From assembly GCA_013298485.1 (NCBI GenBank), contig JAAFHS010000193.1:1-5791 (forward strand): a stretch of 5,791 nt of DNA. The letters run 5' to 3'. The notes under the pieces were generated by a model. That model had not been told where the DNA came from, did not search any database, and worked only from the letters and a program-made list of their open reading frames with translations. Every line of letters begins with the position of its first letter. Position 1 is the stretch's first letter. The translations under genes and the position numbers were made by a program. Origin of the DNA: Rhodobacterales bacterium. Its GTDB lineage: Bacteria; Pseudomonadota; Alphaproteobacteria; Rhodobacterales; Rhodobacteraceae. This document shows, one piece after another, positions 1 to 4,892 of this stretch.

Positions 1-1
1 C

Positions 2-796
2 ACGGCAATGGGGGTGTGGTGCGATGATCTGGCCGATCTGATGCTGCCGTTCGACCGGGTTTATCTGTCGCGGCCTGATCTGATCCTGATCGGGGCGGGC
101 ACGCCAGGGTTCATGAGCAGCATCGGCGACCCCTGCCCCGCGGATTTTTCCAACATCCTGAAATCGGACTTGGCCGTAGTCATGACACACTACCCGATGG
201 GCGCGCATCTGCGGCTTGATCTGTGCAGCTTCAAGACCGACGCGGGCAGCCCGCGTGCCGTCGGCCCGAACGGGGCGCTGTGGCTGTTGCGGCGACCGAA
301 CCCCCGGCCTGCGGGATTGATCAAGCGCGGTCTGCAGGACGGGGCCGCGATGTCATTGTTCCTGTTTCCTTGGCTGCCGATCCCGAAATGGGCGGAGTTC
401 CGCATTTTCGTGCGCAATCACCGGGTGGTCGGCATCTCGCAATATCATGCGGGCGGCATCTTCCCCGAGATCGGCATCTACGAGGTGATGCTGAAATCCG
501 CGCTTGAAGGCTTTGCCGCACGTATCCTGCCGCGCCTCCCCTTGTCGGACGTGGCGCTGGATGTCTTTGCAGAACCGGGCAAGGACGGGTTCCGCATCCG
601 CCTGGTGGAGTTGAACCCGATGGTGCAGCGCACCGACCCGGGCCTGTTCACCTGGGCCAACGGCGGCGACTTCGATGGCAGCTTTCGGTTTCGCAGTCCG
701 ACGAAAATGGTGTATCCTGATCGCCATGCGATACCGGCAGAGACAGCCGAGACCCCTGCCCCGGCCCCCGAAGATGATGTCTGGAGTATCGACTGA
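2..796 (+). CDS. CDC123-like (R2K clade) ATP-grasp protein, T6SS-associated type, probably 5'-partial
   Basis: The frame is open to the left edge. The first in-frame ATG is at 8, but only seven bases precede it and no ribosome binding site can be seen, so the true start may lie upstream; residues are numbered from that ATG (262 aa). The CDC123/D123 signature is clear: PKWAEFRIFV (127-135) followed by VVGISQYH (140-147), matching the EFRCFV...IGISQRD block of eukaryotic CDC123. Then come ALDVF (183-187) and RLVELNP (198-204), with D185, E201 and N203 as the likely metal/ATP ligands of the ATP-grasp fold, and TDPGLFTW (209-216), matching TDSLLFTW in the human protein. CSFKTDA (73-79) may correspond to the SPKDA block. 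The C-terminal tail is Pro/Ala-rich. CDC123 proteins are predicted ATP-dependent ligases; eukaryotic members promote eIF2 assembly, while one bacterial type occurs in type VI secretion loci. The one-base overlap with the PAAR gene supports that role here. A cytosolic, effector- or spike-modifying or folding role is inference. No signal peptide or membrane segment is seen. Confidence 0.82.
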   Translation, partial: TAMGVWCDDLADLMLPFDRVYLSRPDLILIGAGTPGFMSSIGDPCPADFSNILKSDLAVVMTHYPMGAHLRLDLCSFKTDAGSPRAVGPNGALWLLRRPNPRPAGLIKRGLQDGAAMSLFLFPWLPIPKWAEFRIFVRNHRVVGISQYHAGGIFPEIGIYEVMLKSALEGFAARILPRLPLSDVALDVFAEPGKDGFRIRLVELNPMVQRTDPGLFTWANGGDFDGSFRFRSPTKMVYPDRHAIPAETAETPAPAPEDDVWSID

Positions 797-1089
797 TGGG
801 AAAACCTGTTTCACTGCTCGGCCACAATCACGTCTGCCCGGTGATCGATCCGGGGCCGAAACCACATGTCGGCGGGCCTGTCGTCAATCCCGGCCAGACA
901 TTCGTGCGCGTCAACGGTCAGCCGATGGCGACGGTGGGCGGCACTTGCATCTGCATCGGGCCGCCCGATACGATGACCCAAGGATCATCAATCGTGAAGA
1001 TCATGGGCAAGGGCGTGGTTCGCCTTGGCGATGGGACCGCGCATGGCGGCAAGCTGGTGATGGGTATCCCGACGGTACGCATGGATTGA
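796..1089 (+). CDS. Minimal stand-alone PAAR-domain protein (T6SS spike tip)
   Basis: A 97-residue protein that is essentially one PAAR domain. In the family this domain folds into a cone that caps the VgrG trimer, binds a metal near its tip, and carries effectors out of the cell with the type VI secretion spike. The sequence shows the family's look: short Gly/Pro-rich beta repeats, GHNHVC (9-14), PHVGG (23-27), TVGGTCICIGPPDT (46-59), the repeat SIVKIMGKGVVRLGD (65-79) and a late THGG-like element, TAHGG (81-85). H24, C51/C53 and H83 are plausible metal ligands, which is inference from spacing. It has no N- or C-terminal toxin extension, so any effector must be a separate protein. The start ATG (796-798) overlaps the upstream TGA by one base, and GGAG at 783-786 lies nine bases before it, so translation is probably coupled to the CDC123-like gene. 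VgrG, Hcp or sheath genes are absent from the window. Translation stops at 1087-1089; no T-tailed hairpin follows. Confidence 0.85.
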   Translation: MGKPVSLLGHNHVCPVIDPGPKPHVGGPVVNPGQTFVRVNGQPMATVGGTCICIGPPDTMTQGSSIVKIMGKGVVRLGDGTAHGGKLVMGIPTVRMD

Positions 1090-1381
1090 CAGGTCTGTCG
1101 GTCCGGTCACGCAGACATCAAGAATTCGCCTGCAGGTTCATGAAGACGCCTTCGTCACGCAGCGCCATACTGCGGATGTGTCCGGTCCCGCTGGACGACG
1201 GCGTTGTTCTGCGCCGCCAGATCATCTTCGCGTGCACCCGATTCGCAATTTTCAACTTCGGATTGTATCGCCTCAGATTGCATTCCGCCCAAAGACTGCA
1301 CATCCGGGCCTGCAGATCCCGGTACATGGCAGGAACCCGCCAGCGGGTCGGCCAGTTTACGCTGCGCTGCCGCATAACGGG

Positions 1382-1410
1382 CTGAGAACCCGCGCCGTGC
1401 AGGCTATAGT
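1382..1410 (+). promoter_or_regulatory. Candidate sigma70-type promoter for the exopolysaccharide operon
   Basis: CTGAGA (1382-1387, four of six matches to TTGACA) and TATAGT (1405-1410, five of six matches to TATAAT) are separated by 17 bases. A transcript would start near 1417 and leave a leader of about 25 bases before the exoY ATG. The site is in the right place, just upstream of the first gene of a tightly spaced operon and after a long spacer. Such matches arise by chance and alphaproteobacterial promoters vary, so this is a candidate only. Confidence 0.35.
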
Positions 1411-1423
1411 TGTGCGTGGCACA
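1411..1423. promoter_or_regulatory. Short palindrome TGTGC-GTG-GCACA at the predicted transcription start
   Basis: Perfect five-base arms (1411-1415 and 1419-1423) flank a three-base centre, directly after the candidate -10 element and over the expected transcription start. The position suits an operator for a repressor of exopolysaccharide genes or a leader hairpin. The arms are short enough to occur by chance and I recognise no specific regulator's site. Confidence 0.2.
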
Positions 1424-1430
1424 TCATTCC

Positions 1431-1436
1431 TGGAGG
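1431..1436 (+). promoter_or_regulatory. Strong Shine-Dalgarno (TGGAGG) that sets the exoY start
   Basis: TGGAGG ends five bases before the ATG at 1442-1444. It is the best ribosome binding site in the window and decides the start: the frame is open back to an ATG at 1178, but those extra 88 codons have no such site and encode Arg/Pro-rich sequence unlike the family. Confidence 0.75.
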
Positions 1437-1441
1437 CGACA

Positions 1442-2155
1442 ATGAAGTTTGCGGCTGAACAGACCATGGCGGGTTCACAAGCTGAAATGCAGACCGAATT
1501 CCGTGACACCAGGGTCCGTAGCGCCGCGCATTTCACCGAACCGGTGGGCGGTCTGGCCAAACGAAGCTTCGATCTGCTGGCCGCGATGATGGCGATTATC
1601 ATGCTGGCACCCCTTTTGATCGGGATTGCCCTTCTGGTCCGCCTCACCAGCCCCGGCCCGGTTCTTTACGGCCACAGGCGGATCGGTTTCGGCGGTAAGT
1701 CGTTCAACTGCTGGAAATTCCGCACCATGGCGGTGAATGGCGATGTCATCCTTGACCGGTGCCTGCGTGACAATCCCGATCTGCGCAAGGAATGGACCGA
1801 GACACAGAAGCTGAGGGATGATCCGCGCGTGACACCCGTGGGCCGCATCCTGCGCAAGCTGAGCATTGACGAGCTGCCCCAGCTGTTCAACATCCTGATG
1901 GGCAACATGAGCGTTGTCGGCCCCCGCCCCGTCGTGACGGACGAGGCTCGCCGCTATGGTCCGTCATTCAACCACTATCTGCGCACCCGTCCCGGCCTGA
2001 CCGGCCTCTGGCAGGTCAGTGGACGCAGCGATACCGGGTACCGTCAGCGCGTCATCCTTGATCGGTGCTATGTTAGAAACTGGAGCATCATCTGCGACAT
2101 CGGCATCATTCTGCGCACGATCCCGGCGGTCCTGCGCGCGGGTGGCTCATATTGA
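1442..2155 (+). CDS. exoY: ExoY-like undecaprenyl-phosphate sugar phosphotransferase (priming glycosyltransferase)
   Basis: Starts repeat-unit synthesis by transferring a sugar-1-phosphate (galactose or glucose in relatives) from UDP-sugar to undecaprenyl phosphate at the cytoplasmic face of the inner membrane. The 237-residue product has the size of the small, ExoY-type monotopic phosphoglycosyl transferases and lacks the extra N-terminal membrane bundle of WbaP-type enzymes. In order: a polar N-terminus (1-35); KRSFDLL (40-46); one hydrophobic re-entrant helix (about 45-68) with the central Pro57; SPGPVLYGHRRIG (70-82); WKFRTM (91-96); DPRVTPVGRILRKLSIDELPQ (start 127), where D143-E144 is the Asp-Glu pair known to be catalytic in PglC; MSVVGPRP (156-163); RPGLTGLWQVSGRS (183-196); and LDRCYVRNWSIICDI (206-220). 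All family landmarks are intact, so the enzyme is probably active. The sugar cannot be told from sequence. First gene of the operon; exoF follows after 22 bases. Confidence 0.93.
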   Translation: MKFAAEQTMAGSQAEMQTEFRDTRVRSAAHFTEPVGGLAKRSFDLLAAMMAIIMLAPLLIGIALLVRLTSPGPVLYGHRRIGFGGKSFNCWKFRTMAVNGDVILDRCLRDNPDLRKEWTETQKLRDDPRVTPVGRILRKLSIDELPQLFNILMGNMSVVGPRPVVTDEARRYGPSFNHYLRTRPGLTGLWQVSGRSDTGYRQRVILDRCYVRNWSIICDIGIILRTIPAVLRAGGSY

Positions 2156-2177
2156 TCGCGGACAAGGCTGTGCACCC

Positions 2178-3413
2178 ATGATGCAAAAGCCCCGTCCTGT
2201 CCCCCTGCAACACTGGATCGCCATGCTCGTTCTGGCGCTGGCCACCGGGGCTGCCAGGCCTGCACTGGCACAAGATGCCTACCGCATTGGTCCCGGCGAT
2301 GTGTTGAACCTGCGCGTCCTTGAAGGGGAACCGGTCAGCCGCGTGCTCAAGGACTGGCCCGCGATGACGGCGGATTATGCTGTCGGTCTTGATGGCACAC
2401 TGAACGTCCCGTTTCTGGGCGCGGTCCAGGCTGGGGGGCGTACATCGCAGGAGGTGGGTGCCGAGATTGCCGAGGCGCTGCAGAACCGCTTTGCGCTGCC
2501 CGAACGACCCGATGCCACGATTGAAATTGTCACCTATCAGCCGATTGTCGTGATGGGGCTTGTGCGGGCACCCGGTCAGTTCGATTTCCGCCCCGGCCTG
2601 TCGGCAGAGCATGCCATCGGCCTTGCGGGCGGGCTGCTGGACGATCTTCTGCGCGGCAGCGAAGGCGCACGCGATCTGATCAAGGCGGAAGGCGCGCTTG
2701 TCCTGTTGGAGGATCAGCGCGAACGCCTTCTTGTGCAGCGGGCCCGGCTTGACGCCGAACGCAATGATGCCCCCTTCCCCGATGTTCTGCCGGGCATTGC
2801 GTCCGGCACGGCCGCAACCGCGCTGATTGCGGCGGAAAAGGCCATCATGGCCGTGCGTCAGGACAATCTTGACCGCGAACTTGCGGCCATCGAGGATCAG
2901 AAAACCCTGATCGCCGCCGAGATCGCGGCGCTGGAAGCAAAGCAGGTGGCGCTGACCCGTCAACAGGAGCTTGCCCGCAGCGAAGTGGAAAGCGCCGAAT
3001 CCCTCGCAGACCGCGGCCTTGTCGCCAATGCCCGCCTGTCCGAGGTGGAGCGTTTGCTTGTCACGGTCGAAAATCAGACGCTTGATGTCTCAACCGCCTT
3101 ACTTGAGGCCCGCCAGAACCTCGCCACCGCCGAAAGTGACCGGATCAGCCTGCTTGACACGCGACTGGCCGGGATCGTGACCCAGGGCCAGCAGGTCGAT
3201 GCCGAACTTGCCGAGATTGACCGCAAGATTGCCACACAGCGGGCCCTGTCATCGCACCTGCTGGCGACCTCCCGGATGACGGGTGATCCGGCGGAGGTCG
3301 AGGTGGAAATCGTGATCCGAAGGCAGGGTGACGTGTTGCGCAACGCAGCCACCGAACCCCTGCGTCCGGGCGACATCGTCGATGTCATCCTTCCCGGCAC
3401 CACGTTGAATTGA
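2178..3413 (+). CDS. exoF: ExoF-type polysaccharide export protein (PES/SLBB domains plus long coiled coil)
   Basis: Periplasmic/outer-membrane component that helps export the finished exopolysaccharide. I chose the ATG at 2178 (411 aa), the first of a tandem ATG ATG. It gives a good signal peptide: basic start, hydrophobic core at about 13-25, and an ALA-Q cleavage site after residue 31. An earlier in-frame ATG at 2019 lies inside exoY and would hide the signal. The ribosome binding site is weak (ACAAGG, 2162-2167), so coupling to exoY is likely. Domains: polysaccharide export (PES) beta domain at about 34-118, opening with YRIGPGDVLNLRV; an SLBB-like segment at about 122-155 with GLVRAPGQFDFRPG; a long Glu/Arg/Leu/Ala-rich helical hairpin at about 163-355; then a C-terminal beta segment (374-407) with LRPGDIVDVILPG. 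There is no lipobox cysteine, unlike Wza lipoproteins. Length and layout match ExoF (about 420 aa) rather than Wza. The cognate chain-length ATPase (ExoP/Wzc type) is not in the window. Confidence 0.88.
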   Translation: MMQKPRPVPLQHWIAMLVLALATGAARPALAQDAYRIGPGDVLNLRVLEGEPVSRVLKDWPAMTADYAVGLDGTLNVPFLGAVQAGGRTSQEVGAEIAEALQNRFALPERPDATIEIVTYQPIVVMGLVRAPGQFDFRPGLSAEHAIGLAGGLLDDLLRGSEGARDLIKAEGALVLLEDQRERLLVQRARLDAERNDAPFPDVLPGIASGTAATALIAAEKAIMAVRQDNLDRELAAIEDQKTLIAAEIAALEAKQVALTRQQELARSEVESAESLADRGLVANARLSEVERLLVTVENQTLDVSTALLEARQNLATAESDRISLLDTRLAGIVTQGQQVDAELAEIDRKIATQRALSSHLLATSRMTGDPAEVEVEIVIRRQGDVLRNAATEPLRPGDIVDVILPGTTLN

Positions 3414-3435
3414 CACTGATGCGCGAAGGCAGCCG

Positions 3436-4431
3436 ATGACGGATATGCTGGTCCAGATGCCCCCGGCGGCAAAGGCCGCCCCCCGCGCGCATCTGCGCAG
3501 CGGTCGCGCGCGCGCGGCGATGGCGGGCAGTCTGTGGTCTTTGGTCAATATCCTTGTGGCAACCACCATCTCCGCCGCCGTCTTTGTTACCGCGTCGCGC
3601 TTTCTGTCGCCCGGTGATTTCGGCATCGTGGCCTTGGCGACGACCGTCGTCATGTTCATCAGCTGTGCCATCCCCATCGCCTTTGGCGACGCGCTGGTCC
3701 AGCGTACCGATCTGCGGGACGATCATCTGGATACGGTCTTCTGGGCCTGCGCGGGCTTTGGCGTTCTGCTCTATTGCGGTTTGTGGCTGACCGCAGGCTG
3801 GATCGCCGTCTGGGCCGAGACGCCCGCACTTGCCACACTTCTGCCGGTGATCGGCGTGCGTCTGATGCTGGAATCCGTGACGGTGGTGCCCACGGCACTG
3901 ATCACGCGCGCCGTGCAGTTCCGCTATATTGCACTGCGCACCACCCTTGCCAATCTGCTGGGCGGCGGGGTCTGCATCGTGATGGTCATCATGGGCGCCG
4001 GGTACTGGGCGCTTGCCGTGTCGCAGGTGCTGTCGTCGGTTGTGGCCGTCATGGTGATGCTGCCCGCCGCGCGCTGGTGGCCCGGCGTGGCGGTCACGCG
4101 GGCGGCTGCGCGCGATCTCTGGCGCTTTGGCATCTTTTCTGCGGGGAACCGGCTGCTGAATGAAATGCGGCTTGACCAGATGCTTGTTGGGTTGCTCGGC
4201 GGCCCCGTCATGCTCGGTCTTTTCTTTTTTGCACGGCGTCTGTTTCAGATGCTCAGCGACCTGACGGTCGGCGTCTTCAGCCCGGTGTCGAATGTCCTGC
4301 TGGCTTCGATGCAGGGAGAGCCTGAAAAATGCAGACGCGCCTTCCTGATCGCAAGTTACGCACCGGCGTCCCGTTGGTCTTTGGTCCACAATGGGCCGGG
4401 GCCATCGCCGCCGTGCAGGGTTTCGCCGTGA
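3436..4431 (+). CDS. N-terminal two-thirds of the broken polysaccharide flippase
   Basis: This frame encodes 331 residues; about the first 309 are genuine flippase sequence. GAAGG at 3425-3429 lies six bases before the ATG, and the gap from exoF is 22 bases. A basic cytoplasmic tail (1-32) is followed by hydrophobic segments at about 34-52, 62-85, 100-126, 133-155, 171-189 and 191-210. The block SRFLSPGDFGIVALA (54-68) is typical of Wzx/ExoT proteins of the MATE-like superfamily, which flip lipid-linked oligosaccharides from the cytoplasmic to the periplasmic face of the inner membrane. A second family block is FGIFSAGNRLLNEMRLDQMLVG (begins 231). Residues 310-331 (PASRWSLVHNGPGP and onward) are hydrophilic and out-of-frame. 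A shorter start at 3445 is possible. If translated alone it would be an incomplete membrane protein. Confidence 0.75.
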   Translation: MTDMLVQMPPAAKAAPRAHLRSGRARAAMAGSLWSLVNILVATTISAAVFVTASRFLSPGDFGIVALATTVVMFISCAIPIAFGDALVQRTDLRDDHLDTVFWACAGFGVLLYCGLWLTAGWIAVWAETPALATLLPVIGVRLMLESVTVVPTALITRAVQFRYIALRTTLANLLGGGVCIVMVIMGAGYWALAVSQVLSSVVAVMVMLPAARWWPGVAVTRAAARDLWRFGIFSAGNRLLNEMRLDQMLVGLLGGPVMLGLFFFARRLFQMLSDLTVGVFSPVSNVLLASMQGEPEKCRRAFLIASYAPASRWSLVHNGPGPSPPCRVSP

Positions 4432-4892
4432 TCGGCATGATGGCGGGCCTCGGCATCGTGCAGGCCGCCTTGATCCGCAGTCAGGGGCGTGCGGACTGGT
4501 GGTTCTGGTATCAGGCGGGTGTGCAACTCACCGCATTGCCGCTGATAGCGCTGCTTTATCCCTACGGTCTGGGTCTCATGATGCTGTCCCTTGCCGTGCG
4601 CACCATCCTGCTATGGCCGCTGACCATCCGCATGACCCTACGCATCCTTGACATGCGCCTTGCCAGCTATCTGAACAGTCTGCGCGGCCCGATTGGTGCC
4701 AGTCTCCTGATGGCCGCCGTGATGATGGCCTTGCCGCAACTGCTGTCCCCCGACTTGTCGTCCGCCATTGTTCTGGCCGCACAGATGCTGATCGGCGCGC
4801 TGGTCTATCTGGCCGCGGCCGCAGCCCTGTCATGGCCGCAGGCCCGGGGCCTGTGGGCCATGCTGCGGACAAAGAAGGTGCAGGCGACATGA
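4329..4892 (+). CDS. C-terminal third of the broken polysaccharide flippase
   Basis: This frame encodes 187 residues from the ATG at 4329. The first 13 (MQTRLPDRKLRTG) are an out-of-frame reading of the upstream flippase sequence; real homology starts at VPLVFGPQWAGA (14-25). Hydrophobic segments lie at about 24-48, 64-90, 117-135 and 142-166, followed by a short basic cytoplasmic tail, as at the end of Wzx/ExoT proteins. AGGGAG at 4313-4318, ten bases before the ATG, could allow internal initiation, but it also encodes MQGEPE of the upstream frame, so it may be accidental. The stop (4890-4892) overlaps the exoV start as ATGA, so ribosomes on this frame would feed exoV. It is unlikely to be a separate functional protein. 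Confidence 0.65.
   Translation: MQTRLPDRKLRTGVPLVFGPQWAGAIAAVQGFAVIGMMAGLGIVQAALIRSQGRADWWFWYQAGVQLTALPLIALLYPYGLGLMMLSLAVRTILLWPLTIRMTLRILDMRLASYLNSLRGPIGASLLMAAVMMALPQLLSPDLSSAIVLAAQMLIGALVYLAAAAALSWPQARGLWAMLRTKKVQAT

Larger units (their letters stand above)
1090..1441. other. Gene-free spacer between the CDC123-PAAR cassette and the exopolysaccharide operon
   Basis: About 350 bases with no coding region I can support. Possible reading frames across it are extensions of flanking genes or a short minus-strand frame (1118-1375, 85 codons, Arg/Cys/Trp-rich) that resembles no family I know. A compact GACAG-GT-CTGTC palindrome sits at the PAAR stop (1088-1099), and a CGGCG/CGCCG hairpin with an eight-base loop at 1199-1216. 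Neither is followed by a T run, so no intrinsic terminator is evident. The part around 1235-1285 is visibly more AT-rich than its surroundings. The right end carries the candidate promoter and ribosome binding site listed separately. The spacer could be decayed coding sequence, but I see no recognisable remnant. Confidence 0.6.
3436..4892 (+). pseudogene. Wzx/ExoT-like flippase gene broken by an internal deletion and frameshift
   Basis: Two reading frames together make one flippase. The first frame matches the family through FLIASYA, whose last codon is 4360-4362. The second picks it up at VPLVFGPQW, with its first codon at 4368-4370. In relatives these two blocks are normally separated by roughly 20 residues, a membrane helix with an AFPVF-like core; that stretch is absent here. 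The frame moves from phase 1 to phase 0, so the net change is a loss of 3n+1 bases, perhaps 60-70; the exact size needs an alignment. There is no long homopolymer at the junction, which makes a simple read error less likely than a true deletion. Without correction the frame runs into 22 unrelated residues and stops at 4429-4431. The joined length, about 485 codons, is slightly short of the usual 490-510. Loss of one helix plus truncation should abolish flipping of the lipid-linked repeat unit. The missing helix is inferred from family knowledge. Confidence 0.75.

Noticed and set aside
1088..1216. Hairpins at 1088-1099 and 1199-1216 as terminators of the PAAR cassette
   Set aside because: Stems are only five base pairs, one has a two-base loop, and neither is followed by a T tract.
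1118..1375. Minus-strand 85-codon frame in the spacer
   Set aside because: No known family, no evident ribosome binding site, and Arg/Cys/Trp-rich composition. It is the only frame in the spacer not hidden by a gene, so a weak possibility remains, but I cannot support it.
675..1385. Plus-strand 236-codon frame across the PAAR gene and spacer
   Set aside because: It overlaps the CDC123-like and PAAR genes in another frame, is Arg-rich, and shows no domain.
1178..1441. N-terminal extension of exoY back to the ATG at 1178
   Set aside because: The ATG at 1442 has an excellent ribosome binding site and gives the usual family length; the extension is Arg/Pro-rich non-homologous sequence.
2019..2177. 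N-terminal extension of exoF inside exoY
   Set aside because: It would bury the signal peptide that begins at 2178, and it overlaps exoY out of frame over 130 bases.
2106..2963. Minus-strand open frame of 285 codons
   Set aside because: Antisense to exoF, which has a signal peptide, PES domain and coiled coil on the + strand; no family features on the minus strand.
3505..3516. (CG)6 alternating run
   Set aside because: A short simple run within codons for the Arg/Ala-rich cytoplasmic tail of the flippase; expected by chance in GC-rich DNA, and it causes no frame change there.
3385..4389. Minus-strand open frame of 334 codons
   Set aside because: Antisense to the flippase; its His/Gln/Asp/Arg-rich, low-complexity composition is typical of a shadow frame and matches no family I know.
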